The notes: generated from the letters alone by a model not told the origin. Shown: positions 44,201 through 53,163, counted from the first letter of the stretch. The stretch: DNA of 64,000 nt from Cladorhizidae sp. MBARI D1340-BT2 (GCA_028752905.1 JAQNBH010000007.1:17663233-17727232), one strand, 5' to 3'. A program made the numbers and translations.

Positions 44201-47200
44201 GCCTCACTGTGTCTGTGGCCTGGTCCTCTCTAGCCACAGCTTCATTACATGCCTCACTGTGTCTGTCTCAGAAGCTGGCCTGGTCCTCTCTAGCAACAGC
44301 TTCATTACAAGCCTCACTGTGTCTGTCTCAGAAGCTGGCCTGGTCCTCTCTAGCAACAGCTTCATTACATGCCTCACTGTGTCTGTCTCAGAAGCTCACT
44401 TGGTCCTCTCTAGCCCACAGCTTCATTACATGCCTCACTGTGTCTGTCTCAGAAGCTGGCCTGGTCCTCTCTAGCCACAGCTTCATTACATGCCTCACTG
44501 TGTCTGTCTCAGAAGCTGGCCTGGTCCTCTCTAGCTACAGCTTCATTACAAGCCTCACTGTGTCTGTCTCAGAAGCTGTCTTGGTCCTCTCTAGCTACAG
44601 CTTCATTACATACCTCACTGTGTCTGTCTCAGAAGCTGACTGGTCCTCTCTAGCCACAGCTTCATTACATGCCTCACTGTGTCTGTGGCCTGGTCCTCTC
44701 TAGCCACAGCTTCATTACAAGCCTCACTGTGTCTGTCTAAGAAGCTGGCCTGGTCCTCTCTAGCCACAGCTTCATTACATGCCTCACTATGTCTGTCTCA
44801 GAAGCTGACTGGTCCTCTCTAGCTACAGCTTCATTACATACCTCACTGTGTCTGTCTCAGAAGCTGACTGGTCCTCTCTAGCCACAGCTTCATTACATGC
44901 CTCACTGTGTCTGTGGCCTGGTCCTCTCTAGCCACAGCTTCATTACAAGCCTCACTGTGTCTGTCTAAGAAGCTGGCCTGGTCCTCTCTAGCCACAGCTT
45001 CATTACATGCCTCACTGTGTCTGTCTCAGAAGCTCACTTGGTCCTCTCTAGCTGCAGCTTCATTACATGCCTCACTGTGTCTGTCTCAGAAGCTCACTTG
45101 GTCCTCTCTAGCTACAGCTTCAATACATGCCTCACTGTGTCTGTCTCAGAAGCTGGCCTGGTCCTCTCTAGCCACAGCTTCATTACATGCCTCACTGTGT
45201 CTGTCTCAGAAGCTGGCCTGGTCCTCTCTAGCTACAACTTCATTACATGCCTCACTGTGTCTGTCTCAGAAGCTGGCCTGGTCCTCTCTAGCCACAGCTT
45301 CATTACATGCCTCACTGTGTCTGTCTCAGAAGCTGTCTTGGTCCTCTCTAGCTACAGCTTCATTACAAGCCTCACTGTGTCTGTCTCAGAAGCTCACTTG
45401 GTCCTCTCTAGCCACAGCTTCATTACATGCCTCACTGTGTCTGTCTCAGAAGCTGGCCTCTCTCTAGCCACAGCTTCATTACATGCCTCACTGTGTCTGT
45501 CTCAGAAGCTGACTCAGTCCTCTCTAGCCACAGCTTCATTACATGACTCACTGTGCCTGTCTCAGAAGCTGGCCTGGTCCTCTCTGGCTACATCTTCATT
45601 ACATGCCTCACTGTGTCTGTCTCAGAAGCTGGCCTGGTCCTCTCTAGCCACAGTTTCATTACATGCCTCACTGTGTCTCTCTCAGAAACTGGCCTGGTCC
45701 TCTCTAGCCACAGCTTCATTACATGCCTCACTGTGTCTGTCTCAGAAGCTGGCCTCTCTCTAGCCACAGCTTCATTACATGCCTCACTGTGTCTGTCTCA
45801 GAAGCTGGCCTCTCTCTAGCCACAGTTTCCTCTATAACTACTACAAATGCTGTCAAGTGGAATGCGTATAGCGTCATTTGGCATGAAAATGGCCGCTTAA
45901 TTGCCAGCAGGTGCTTCACAAGCAATGCCTATGCAACATCAATTTCTAATAGGCACAAATCACCGAGTGTGTGTACAAGGGCTATTCAGAAGAGATGATG
46001 AATGGTTGAACTGTTCCTAAGCAGAGCCTGGAGAGTGTTATCCCATCTAGAATTAGTCCAACTACCAGTGACAGAAGAAACATCGACTTTCAAGTGGGAG
46101 GAGATGTTCAACATTTAACAACCAAGAGGCTAGACACAACAGTGAAGTAGGTGCTTAACAAAACGTGAGTGCTTACATAACTGCTTAACAACCAGCATTT
46201 ACAGCGACATGTCCACCTGGGTTAAACATGTTGAAGCTTACTGCATATATACATATTACAATAACCTATTGTATTCTCTCGATATTTCGACTAGAGGCTC
46301 TAGACTTCATCATCATTCCTGATGAAGGCTATATAGAGCATCTAGTCGAAACGTTGAGAGAATACAATTTCAAGTTGGTTATTGAGAAGGTTATTGTAAT
46401 GTTATTATGCCAACTGAGGTTCATTGAGTTATATATAATATTATGTACTTAATGAACATGGATAAGTTAGTAATCTAACATTAATGTTAGCATTGCCAGG
46501 AGAAAAAAATGAGCATTGACACATTTGCCAGAAATAAACTTGCATAATAATTCCTTAATGCTGAAGATCAAAGATTATTTTCTTTAGTTGAAGTAATGAT
46601 TAAAAAACTGATTTTGGGTGCAGGACGTCAGGATGTCCTATAACTCTATGTTCATAATTAGGACAAGGTGAACATTCATTTTAGGAAGGGTGGCCCATTC
46701 AAAACTTAGGAGAGGGAGCAATGTGTGGTCATGATGTACATGCCCAACAGAGGGATATTTTTGTGAGGTTAAGTATTTTCTGAAAATGACAAGAAAAGGA
46801 TCAGTGGGAGGGAATGATTTGTTGATTATTTATCATTTAAGAGTGGCACACTGCTCTTCTTCATTATCCACGGATTGGATTAACCCCCGGGAAATGTCAT
46901 GCTCTGCGGTCTGAGACATAGGGCTATATGTGCAGGCCACTCCCCATTCCACAGCTCTGTGAGGCCGCACTTCACTCATGTACACTAGTGCTATTTAGCA
47001 AACTTTGTTGCCAATAACTTATACTAAAATCAATTCTTGCAGAGTTGGTTTGGGTATAAGTTTAAACCTCCTCAGCCAAGAACTTCCATAAACAGCCAAT
47101 AAAAAGGTTCAGTGGCCAACAATGTGGAATGAAAACACCAATGAGCCATTATCAGAGCTGGTAGAGTTGCTTTCTTTTTTTCTCTCTCCTTTCCCCCCAT

Positions 47201-47859
47201 CAAATGCAGGACTTGATTTATAGTGATAGACGTAGATATATACAGACGGTTGTAATCGCTGCATATGCTAAATCCTACGAAAACAAGCAGAGATCACTTC
47301 GTTTTTGCAAAAGATGCAGTCACAGAGGAAAAGGCACATAGCTTTCTCTGCCTGCTTTTTAGCTATAGCCAAATCTACTGGTTTCCCATGCTAACCGCGA
47401 CAGTTAAGAAACACCCCCCACTCCCCCCCCCCCCAATCCCCAAAATGCTCATACCTTGAAGTTGTGGAGTGAAATTTGAAGATCATCAGATTTGGCCACT
47501 GAGGACCAAGAGTGGCCTGCACCTACAACACGCACTTTCCTTGGGGGATCTTCTCTGGATATCTTTCTGATCACTTCAATTAGCTCCTCTTTGGAGCTTT
47601 GGAGCAGAACACACAAGACACAAATTCTTATGGATTTATTTACAAGTGCTAATTATGTACCTTGGACTCAGAAATCCAGAAGGAGCAAAGAAAACTTCGC
47701 TAGCTGCAAATAAAGTCAAAAGATCAAATGCTAGCAGTGCTATCAAAAAAAATTCTTACCATAGTTTATAAGTGGAAATTTCCTTGGTGGAAAACTGAAG
47801 TCTAATGCACAGGCCAGAATAAACAGAGATAAACTCAACCAAAGAAGATGCCCATCCAT
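20216..47859 (-). CDS. GULO-like: FAD-linked sugar-lactone oxidase (L-gulonolactone / D-arabinono-1,4-lactone oxidase superfamily), complete, 8 exons
   Basis: Minus-strand exons: 47859-47760, 47703-47661, 47596-47455, 41854-41701, 37822-37683, 24298-24050, 23991-23725 and 20524-20216 (TGA). All junctions are GT-AG, the phases agree and the frame is continuous for 467 aa. Residues 1-19 ([19 protein letters not shown]) form a signal peptide. The FAD-binding PCMH domain follows: [10 protein letters not shown] with His76 (the position of the covalent FAD histidine in this superfamily), [19 protein letters not shown] at 134-152, [15 protein letters not shown], and [13 protein letters not shown]. 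The C-terminal ALO domain has AEHVKMW and RANRT, the conserved Glu365-x-Arg367 and HWGK at 420-423. Members oxidise an aldonolactone or alditol with O2 or another acceptor; GULO performs the last step of ascorbate synthesis. GAGHSW and GTHGSG differ from vertebrate GULO (GGGHSP, GTHNTG) and recall alditol-oxidase-like members, so the substrate is uncertain. Introns are 56, 64, 5600, 3878, 13384, 58 and 3200 bp. Confidence 0.92.
20765..23655. repeat. 60-bp minisatellite, about 48 copies (oxidase intron 7)
   Basis: Units of 60 bp: tgctaccacatcttacaacc, tcctataggaaacactggaa, cattcactctccttcttcac. Units are very homogeneous, with a few 54-bp variants. It fills almost all of the 3200-bp intron between exons 7 and 8. 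Confidence 0.98.
24299..24947. other. Oxidase intron 5, unique portion
   Basis: Unique-looking intronic sequence next to the exon 6 acceptor (tttcag|gtcagc). No gene or element that I can support. Confidence 0.5.
24948..25142 (+). CDS. Small nested ORF with ATGGCGGCAC start and AATAAA (copy 2 of exon-like segment)
   Basis: A 64-codon plus-strand frame starts at ATGGCGGCACTG in a good context (aacATGG). It is followed 25 nt after its stop by AATAAA (25167). The upstream gctcacaaattgcgcaac matches gctcacaaattgttcaac at 6128. The coding part contains an imperfect internal duplication of about 98 bp (ccctactctattagaa occurs twice). No family is recognised. It lies antisense inside oxidase intron 5 and may be a processed or transposon-borne copy rather than a working gene. 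Confidence 0.3.
   Translation: MAALNFTSYVASEAASIPTLLEHLSYGNGKFSEGSNVLDDCDRVRLPLPTLLEEYLGYVKWLPF
25653..25775. repeat. ~30-bp tandem repeat, four to five copies
   Basis: Units of ccaccatataagggaatatg followed by cacgg or cacaga, in oxidase intron 5. The last units are shortened. Confidence 0.9.
25776..26184. other. Intronic spacer
   Basis: No feature recognised between the 30-bp and 68-bp arrays. Confidence 0.5.
26185..29890. repeat. 68-bp minisatellite with a 951-bp higher-order repeat (oxidase intron 5)
   Basis: About 54 units of 68 bp: gacaatagctctatggggac, acacactggaccaacaccac, actgggttgaggcaggttga, agtaggtt. A marker variant (cccacactatgtggaggcag, then a shortened caatatgggacactgg) occurs at 26261, 27212 and 28639. 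The blocks starting at 26261 and 27212 are collinear at an offset of exactly 951 bp over many variant positions, which defines a higher-order unit of about 14 monomers. Confidence 0.97.
29893..30562. mobile_element. Long foldback (MITE-like) element inserted in the 68-bp array
   Basis: Ends ctaaaccat (29893) and atggtttag (30562) are inverted. The inner arms pair over most of their length: gagcttcatagattctg near the left end against its inverse near the right, and ggctagaggaagttctgctc at about 30130 against its inverse at about 30318. The 68-bp array stops before it and resumes after it (30580). Similar foldbacks lie at 39430-39760 and 40296-40855. No transposase is encoded. Confidence 0.75.
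30580..30845. repeat. Diverged remnant of the 68-bp array
   Basis: About four degenerate units (ggcaatagctctatgggaac etc.) continue the array beyond the foldback element. They are more diverged than the main array, as expected for an array edge. Confidence 0.9.
31311..31806 (+). pseudogene. 3' end of a non-LTR retrotransposon (LINE) ORF, frameshifted
   Basis: An open frame ends in [19 protein letters not shown], the C-x2-C...H...C knuckle found after the reverse transcriptase of many LINEs (zf-RVT type). A small indel at about 31571 causes a stop; the next frame continues as [15 protein letters not shown] and ends [11 protein letters not shown] at 31806. No RT catalytic motif is present, so only the last part of ORF2 survives. 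It is antisense to the oxidase gene. Confidence 0.7.
31871..32546 (+). mobile_element. PIF/Harbinger-type element with MADF-domain fragment
   Basis: Terminal inverted repeats of about 55 bp (left aggctggttcacagtttgat, right end inverse aggcgggttcacaatatgac) are flanked on both sides by TTA (31868-31870, 32547-32549). TTA/TAA duplication is the PIF/Harbinger signature. Subterminal DNA is packed with cgtatcgt repeats. A plus frame at about 32090-32330 reads [17 protein letters not shown] ... [11 protein letters not shown], a MADF domain, as encoded by the Myb/SANT-MADF partner gene of Harbinger elements. The transposase is missing. A short (ATA)n tract lies at 32368-32408. Confidence 0.82.
32555..32715. 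repeat. Palindromic dispersed repeat, copy 1
   Basis: The left part taataatcaacttgaatttt and right part acaatttcaagtcgattatt are inverted around ctagagcatttagtcgaaac. The same palindrome occurs at 46225-46430, and fragments lie at 48150-48300, 49125-49260 and 55437-55520. Confidence 0.65.
32815..32950. repeat. 21-bp minisatellite, about seven copies
   Basis: Units of 21 bp, tggctagtattgccatgggt plus g, in oxidase intron 5. Confidence 0.95.
33062..33646 (+). CDS. 194-codon ORF with C2H2-like cysteine/histidine pattern (uncertain)
   Basis: This is the longest non-periodic open frame of the window outside the named genes. It contains [21 protein letters not shown]...H...H and C...[19 protein letters not shown], suggestive of two zinc-finger-like units near residues 35-95. 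The second half crosses a poly-C run and has no domain. A diverged copy of the first part (aaa-gaaatccaccagctttc, gagcgaagagattccgag) lies near 52790. It is antisense in oxidase intron 5. Recurrence and company suggest a transposon-derived fragment; I do not recognise a family. Confidence 0.35.
   Translation: MHCFVACLQQNFSKRNPSRKLAFLKSEGIRDSECSCDHTAFLSRRAQKHIEKYCQAHFKRAHDPSAAAVCIFPIADCGCGHLSKKWSGHIRTSHTPKVACLPHQLQIKFLSLFYQHSHSAGHNWVSDGHIGLSMGAQEGDTMIDRDTEGPHVYKNHRVLNQIPPPPSTEYFEIDEVNNKCNEVQMNHSVQHLSN
33785..34190 (-). pseudogene. hAT transposase C-terminal remnant
   Basis: On the minus strand [20 protein letters not shown] and [10 protein letters not shown] precede [25 protein letters not shown]: the order of a hAT dimerisation region (FPELFKL ... 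STATVERSFS ... IKTRLRNRL). The [11 protein letters not shown] segment is repeated in tandem as three 33-bp units (33861-33959), with stops between pieces. Decayed, in oxidase intron 5. Confidence 0.7.
34614..34905 (+). mobile_element. Truncated second PIF/Harbinger copy with expanded subterminal repeats
   Basis: It begins ggctggttcacaatgtgaca, the same TIR as the element at 31871. It carries tatcgt-rich repeats expanded into tatatagtatcgtcgtatcc-type units (about 34655-34815). It ends near gaacttcgaccttgac, which corresponds to gactttgaccttcac inside the first copy. The distal half is missing. Confidence 0.65.
34945..36500. repeat. 29-bp minisatellite, about 52 copies
   Basis: Units of 29 bp: gttgagttactctgctgtag followed by ctatgtaat, with gtcgag/gttgag and gctgtag/ttctgtag variants. 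A marker variant (ctttagccgagttattctgc) recurs at about 35450, 35605 and 35935, indicating block duplication. Oxidase intron 5. Confidence 0.97.
36501..37682. other. Intronic sequence upstream of exon 5 donor
   Basis: No gene, repeat or element that I can support in this part of oxidase intron 5. Confidence 0.5.
37840..38385. repeat. (ATAC)n / (TA)n microsatellite
   Basis: A (TA)n block at 37840-37925 leads into a long degenerate atacatacatac array, in oxidase intron 4 directly upstream of the exon 5 acceptor. Confidence 0.95.
38386..39429. other. Oxidase intron 4, unique portion
   Basis: I see no supported feature here. Confidence 0.5.
39430..39760. mobile_element. Foldback element, second copy (partial)
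   Basis: tatctgtggctggaggaagc (about 39455) is matched by inverse ccacagataacgctagctct (about 39597). ccaattaggcaagc is matched by inverse gcttgcctaattag. The right end gaatctatggagctccaaag followed by tcgtaaccacaa resembles the ends of the elements at 29893 and 40296. The left arm is not clear. Confidence 0.55.
40296..40855. mobile_element. Foldback element, third copy
   Basis: Arms of about 200 bp are inverted. On the left ttttggagctccataaaaga, ctctctgtgtgttctcttgt and caaccatacacaaggtaaca have inverse counterparts at about 40800, 40735 and 40690. ttggaaagtgcaagaaggtt (40469) is inverse to aactgtcttgcactttccaa (40609). Non-coding, oxidase intron 4. Confidence 0.7.
40856..41700. other. Oxidase intron 4 near exon 4
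   Basis: Unique sequence; only a short direct repeat gatttccgaaagtgt at 40870/40888. No gene seen. Confidence 0.5.
42080..45835. repeat. 60-bp minisatellite, about 63 copies (oxidase intron 3)
   Basis: Units of 60 bp: agcttcattacatgcctcac, tgtgtctgtctcagaagctg, gcctggtcctctctagccac. Some are shortened to ggcctctctctagc or lack the ctcagaagct part. The variant ctacgaagctgtcttgg occurs at 42371 and 42907, and the blocks around it are collinear, so a ~536-bp higher-order unit is present. All long open frames here ([20 protein letters not shown]) are repeat artefacts. Confidence 0.98.
46225..46430. repeat. Palindromic dispersed repeat, copy 2 (best preserved)
   Basis: ttgtattctctcgatatttc, gactagaggctctaga on the left and its inverse tagagcatctagtcgaaacg, ttgagagaatacaa on the right flank a centre of cttcatca...tgatgaag. 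The outer arms (attacaataacc / ggttattgtaat) also pair. It is a non-coding foldback in oxidase intron 3. Confidence 0.7.
46431..47454. other. Oxidase intron 3 near exon 3
   Basis: Unique sequence, with a poly-C tract at about 47420-47434 close to the exon 3 donor. No further gene seen. Confidence 0.5.
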
Positions 47860-48145
47860 CAGCTAACTGCAACTACTGCTTCCTCAACCTTGTATATAGT
47901 ATAGTACACTAGGGCTAGACGTCAGCGAGAGCGAGCTTAGGATTAGACTTCTTGATGACGTAATATTTAATTAACTAGCCTTTGCGTGAACAATAATTAT
48001 GGGGTGGCTAAACGTGTCCGAGCAAATATTGTCACCAAGTTAAAAGGTCTTGAGGAAAGTAGCAAGCGTAGCGAACTCTAAGCGTGATGGAATACTTTGC
48101 TTCTTTGTTACAACTGAACGTCAGTTAGAGGCCATCTGGGTTGGT
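47860..48145 (-). promoter_or_regulatory. Presumed promoter region of the oxidase gene
   Basis: Immediate 5' flank of the oxidase start codon. I see no TATA box or other named element; it is assigned by position only. Confidence 0.35.
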
Positions 48146-48149
48146 CATA

Positions 48150-48300
48150 CAATTTGAAGCTGATTATTGAGAATAGTATTCTTATTCTTGATTATTCTCA
48201 AATAATTCTCAGTTGACATGACATAATTACAATGACCTCAATAATCAACTTGAAATTTACTCTCTTGATGTTTCCAACAGATCGATCTCAATAACTTATT
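48150..48300. repeat. Palindromic dispersed repeat, fragment
   Basis: gaagctgattattgagaata and, inverted, caataatcaacttgaaattt followed by actctcttgatgtttcc, matching the copies at 32555 and 46225. Further fragments lie at 49125-49260 and 55437-55520. Confidence 0.5.
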
Positions 48301-48379
48301 TTATAGTACTATGTAGCTATACACTTTTTTGTTCGTCTGTTGTTTTACCAGTGTGACTGAGATATATTTATATAGCTGT

Positions 48380-48690
48380 AGGCTTACTTTGCACTATGTA
48401 TATATATATATATACTTGCTTTGCACTATATATAAGTGTATATAAGGACTTACTTGCCCTCTATAGGCTTATATATATATGGACATATGGAATATGGATT
48501 TACTTTGCACTATATAGGCTTATAGCTATATGAGCTTACTTTTCCCTATACAGGCTATTATGGACTTATATATATATGGATTTACTTTGCTCTATATAAG
48601 CCTTACTTTGCAATAATTATATAGACTTATATATGGGTAACTTTGCCTATTGCCCTGTATAGGCGCTTACTTTGCACTGGCTAGATGGGT
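48380..48690. repeat. AT-rich degenerate repeat (cttactttgcactatatagg)
   Basis: About eight irregular copies of cttactttgcactatatagg separated by tatata runs, upstream of the oxidase gene. Confidence 0.8.
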
Positions 48691-49639
48691 TCTTTCATAA
48701 ATCTCTCCATCAATCAGATTTGTGTAACCTGGCAAGGCTGGAGCCAGCTGACTAAAGGTGGTCAGACCATATTATATGTAACTGTAGTAACTAAATAGAA
48801 TGAGGTTGAAGGAAAGGTTATTGCATGGGAGGGAGGGTGCAGAAGGGGGTGGGGGTCCCTTCTCTGACTACCTAGCTATTAAAATTAAAAAATTATACTG
48901 TCCACAAATAGTGTTTAGGCCAAGTCCTGACCAGTCTCAGTAGCACCAGCCATGCCTAGGTTAGTAAATTGCTAGAATCTATAATCACATCACAAGTTCA
49001 AAGTATCTAGAAAGGTTTCAGAAAGCAACTAGACCAGAGCATAAGTTATTCGTGTTGAAGAATAGATCATAAAGTGGTTAAGTTATTTTCCTTTGATCAA
49101 TTTTATCTGCTACCAAACACAATCAATGCCTTCCTATTAATCAACTTGAAATATGTCAGCTAGATATTCGAGCCTTCATTATTCCTGAGCATCTAGAACA
49201 TCGGGAGTTCTTGAGAAACAGAATCTCACAAATTCTCTATTTAAGTTGATGGATTAAATTCGCCAGAGTGCTGAACAATTCATAGTGGCTGACATATATA
49301 TCCATACTCATGTCTGATGCTCTGAACATTATTTTGCCATTCTTGTGCAACTTAACATCTTCTTTAAAATAAAAACTGATGCAGGGATAAGATAATAATA
49401 TTTGTGACTTGACTACATACTGATCAGTGGCGTAGGAAGATCATTTGGTTAGGGGGGCCCACATTAGTAACCTTAAATATTAGAGATGTGGATGATTTTT
49501 TAGTGATTATATAATTGGCAATGACTATGTTTTACAATAATAAGAATATATTACCAAAAAAATCCAAAATAGTTCCTTCTCCTTGTGTTCACAGATATAA
49601 TTTGTTCCGCTATCTCTCGTAAGTCAAGTGAATCAGTTT
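48691..49639. other. Intergenic sequence
   Basis: No gene recognised; it contains a palindromic-repeat fragment at 49125-49260. Confidence 0.5.
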
Positions 49640-50905
49640 TTTATTGATGTATATATAGTAAAAACAAGTTATTCAGTCTGCAGTGGGTCATTGAACTTCT
49701 CAAGTATGTTTTTTATTCTACGTAAAGATGAAAACGAACGTTCTGCTGTGGCAGAGGTAACTGGGCAAGTGAAATACAGTTTTAAGAGTTTATCAACTTC
49801 ACCCAACATGCCTTTATAGATTTCTGATTGATTCATAGCATCTGTAATAGTTCGTATGCTTGTTCAGCACAAGTCGAACGTGCAGTTTTGATAGCATCAG
49901 GAAGCACTGAAAGGTGAATCATCAACTGGTCTTGATCAACATCTTTGTTCAAAAACTTCTTTACATCATCTGGTACTATGAAGTTTTCACCATTAGCAGC
50001 TTTTAGTCAAATGGTTTCTATATCTTTCATGACGTAGAGATCAGCCTGATCAAACCTTCTTTTTACCTCACCAACAACTACTTCAAAATATGCATGTCTA
50101 TGCATATCTCTGGGGGATTGATACATATGAGGGCTTGCTCCATCATCAAACCTTCGTGGATGTTTCCTTCCCCGTGGAAGATCTGGCTCATCAGTCAAAG
50201 TGGCGGACTCCTGGAGAACTTGATCATAAAATGTATTGAACTTGATCTTTTCCTCAGTTCTCATAGAGTTTAAATGTGAACAAAGAAGATCAGCCCCACG
50301 CAATGCTTCCTGAACTGTTGTATCCTTTGCTTGGAGATTGCATGAAAGCTGTTCAGCTGCCTAAAAAATCAGGTAAGCAAGTTTTAAAGCAAATAAAGTA
50401 TCAAACTTCTGCACGGATGTCAAAAGTCCACTACCCTTTGCTGCATTCTCATCATTGCCACTTTCAATCTCTTCTAAAGCAGATTGTAAGATATCATAAT
50501 TCTTTAGGATACTATCTATTGATGTATGTCTTAAGGTCCATCGAGTTGGGCAAAGCAATCTTAATGAAGGCATAGTGTTAATGCTTACAGCTTTTCTTAA
50601 AGAATCAAACAAAGATAGCCTCTTTGGAGAAATCTTATTACTGAACTAAATCATGAATAAACCCCCATGATATCTCTCATAAATTTGCAATTTTTGGTGA
50701 CATCTTTTAAGCACAAATTCAAACTGTGGGCCAAGCAGGGAACATAAAGCGCTTGATTTGTCTCCTTTTTAACCAATGCTTGTACACCATTTCGTATGCC
50801 ACTCATATTTGATGCACCAACAAAAGCCTGTCCACGGCACTGCAAAATAGGCAATGAACATCTGATTAAGACATCTTTAATAGCTGGTTTCTGCCTACCC
50901 ATTTT
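49640..50905 (-). pseudogene. Decayed hAT-like (ZMYM1/DUF4371 type) transposase
   Basis: Read on the minus strand from 50902: GQAFVGASNMSGIRNGVQAL and ALYVPCLAHSLNLCLKDV, then LLCPTRWTLRHTSI (50612-50361), then an Arg-rich stretch, and finally LKLYFTCPVTSATAERSFSS followed by LRRIKNILE (about 49755-49690), the hAT dimerisation motif. This order matches the zinc finger MYM-type/hAT transposase-like family. The frame is broken by a TGA at about 50007, a frameshift near 49840 and other interruptions. No TIRs were identified. It lies upstream of the oxidase gene. Confidence 0.8.
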
Positions 50906-52784
50906 ATTTTAATTAAAAAAAAAAAATTATTGTCATTTATAAATGTTGTTGTAAGCATCTACTAGCCATTTCCAAAGTTTTCGAGGCATTGGAGCATCCA
51001 TTTCAAAGTTATGGGGCTATTTGTCCATGCAATTTCATTATCTCGATTCAAAATTGGAAGAGACTTGCACAGAGAAGGCTTACGGGATAGGTAAGTTTTT
51101 CGGCGCCATAAAATGGCTACCACTTATATCTGGAAGCAAATTTCTTGCTGAGTCATTTCCTGCCGTTTGCGCAGAGGCCCTGGATATGTAATTCTGGTGC
51201 GCACGCGGGATTTCCAGTCGCCTCGTTTTCAGTTTTTGGTCAACGTCGTTTGTCTTTGTACCGAAAGCAGCGCCATTCCCGGCACAAAAATCGCTCTGGA
51301 TTCTGTGGAGCGGTCTCGGAAAGAGGTGAGGAATACAGGCATAGAAAACTAAGAAAGTCGTGGAGTACAAAACAGATCAAGAGAGGCATGGAAGTCCAAG
51401 AACAGATCAAGAAACTTCAAAAATAAGAACACATTTTGCCATTTCAACCCAAACATTTCATTGTCTATATACTTTGACTGCATATTTCTACAAATCATGA
51501 AAATCCAGCGTTTGGCGAACATAACTTTGTCACAGTTAAACCCAAAAAATATTTGTAGGTATCATTTGAAAGCTCTTTGTGTGTTCTGTGATTGGAGCGG
51601 ATCAGACTTCTTAAAAAAATTAGCATTGCCAAGTTATGGTCATTAGAAGAGATGATCTTTTGGGTTTAATGAGTTCAACCCACCCGGTCAATTGCAACTG
51701 ACCAATGGTCCTAAGCAGGCCAAATTTGTTTCGCTCCAATTACAGCCAAGTGTTACAGGTAGCCACAAAACAAATTTGAGCTCAAGTTCTTCAAGTGGTG
51801 GTGAGTTAGGTCCGCCAAACGCTTGAGTGGTAGGGGTCTTGGTTTGTCACTTGTATCTTCTAATAAAATGTGTCTATATAGACATTTCATATACTATTGG
51901 AAAGAAGACAGAACAAGCAACACTTTGATAACAAAATTATCTGCATAGTGTAAAGAGAACAAAAGTTATGGCAATTACAAAGAGGACAAACGTTTTTTGC
52001 TAAAATGGGTGAAGCCCCCCCTTTCTTTTTTTCTTCAATGTTTTTAAAGATTAAATTAAAACAATTTTGTATTTTTTCTATTTGCTTCTGCTCTGTTTTG
52101 TTTTGTGTTCTCATTATCATCCAACAGGCTCCAACAGGCTCCTCCGAACACTCGGGGTAACTCCAGAACTAGCCAATCATATCAGATGTTATTCTTTACC
52201 ATGTTATTATTCGTACATGGACACATGGATAACAAGGAATTTACCAGCTGTTCTTTTATCTCAGCTGATAACTTTTGCCACAAAAGTTAAAGCTTCTCAG
52301 AAAATGAACTGATTGTTCACTTCTTTTCAGCTAAAATATGCAGCAGCAGACTTGAAACAGGTCAGGTAGGCTCAACGTTGAGCTCATGCAAGCGTGTTAT
52401 TGTGTTGATGATTTTTACAGATTATCACGAATCAAAATAGGGAACAGTCACTGCAAGATGTGTTAAAAAAATTAAAATTTGGAAATATGGTGTGCAATTT
52501 ATGTATATATATATGGAGTAAAACTAGATAGAGATCCTTGGAGATAAGGGTTTTTTAATCATTTTTGGGGGTGCCAATATACTACCCTCACTTAGCAATG
52601 CATTTCTGACACATGCTGCCCAATAGTGAGTTTCAGCTGAAACATTGCCTTTGTTTTGTTATGTGTGTTTTGGGCATCTGACTTTCTTTTCAAACCCATT
52701 AGTGACAATATGATAAGCTTCAGTTTTGTATAGGAATAGTTTTGAAGTCAGAAGTTATTTGCTAGATCAAACTTACAGGAAAGA
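50906..52784. other. Intergenic sequence with weak open frames only
   Basis: Short open frames on both strands (for example 51080-51370 minus) show no domain I recognise. No RNA gene or array seen. Confidence 0.45.
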
Positions 52785-52900
52785 AATCCACCAGCTTTCT
52801 CATGAGCGAAGAGATTCCGAGTAAGTGCAGGTAACTTTAGCTTCTGTGTATATAGGGCCTTGTTTCACAGAAGGTCTTCCGGAAACAGCAGTAAAGGCAT
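52785..52900 (+). pseudogene. Diverged fragment related to the ORF at 33062
   Basis: gaaagaaatccaccagcttt, ctcatgagcgaagagattcc and later tttcacagaaggtcttccgg parallel aaaggaatccgtccagaaaa, ctcaagagcgaagggattcg and tctcagcagaagggcccaga at about 33093-33203. The frame is not maintained. Confidence 0.4.
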
Positions 52901-53163
52901 GGAGGAGTCAGTTCAAGGTAACAGTTGATTAACATTACTTTTTTTTGTTTACTTGTGATGCCAAACCAGAAGTAAAGTTTATGACTATTTTAAACAGTCT
53001 ACTGGACATGAGTGGTATATATTTTGAATGATTATCAAGTTTACACCTGTAGGCATTAATGACAATGAATCATCTAAGTGAATATATTAAGCCTAGCATA
53101 TTTATCCTACCATGTGCATGAAGCAGGTCTATGAATAATATACAAGATAAAGTGCTTTGTTAA

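Noticed and set aside
42010..45763. Long open frames of up to 405 codons with a 20-residue repeat
   Set aside because: They are the translation of a 60-bp minisatellite without stops; frames switch, no conserved start or splice context, and the array sits inside an intron of the oxidase gene.
46270..46375. Hammerhead ribozyme (ctgatga ... gtcgaaac core)
   Set aside because: The core words occur with a possible stem II and III, but the stem I sequences do not pair, the 10.1/11.1 and 15.2/16.2 positions mismatch, and the motif is explained by the palindromic repeat.
51080..51370. 96-codon minus-strand frame upstream of the hAT remnant
   Set aside because: No domain or continuity with the transposase could be shown; likely chance.
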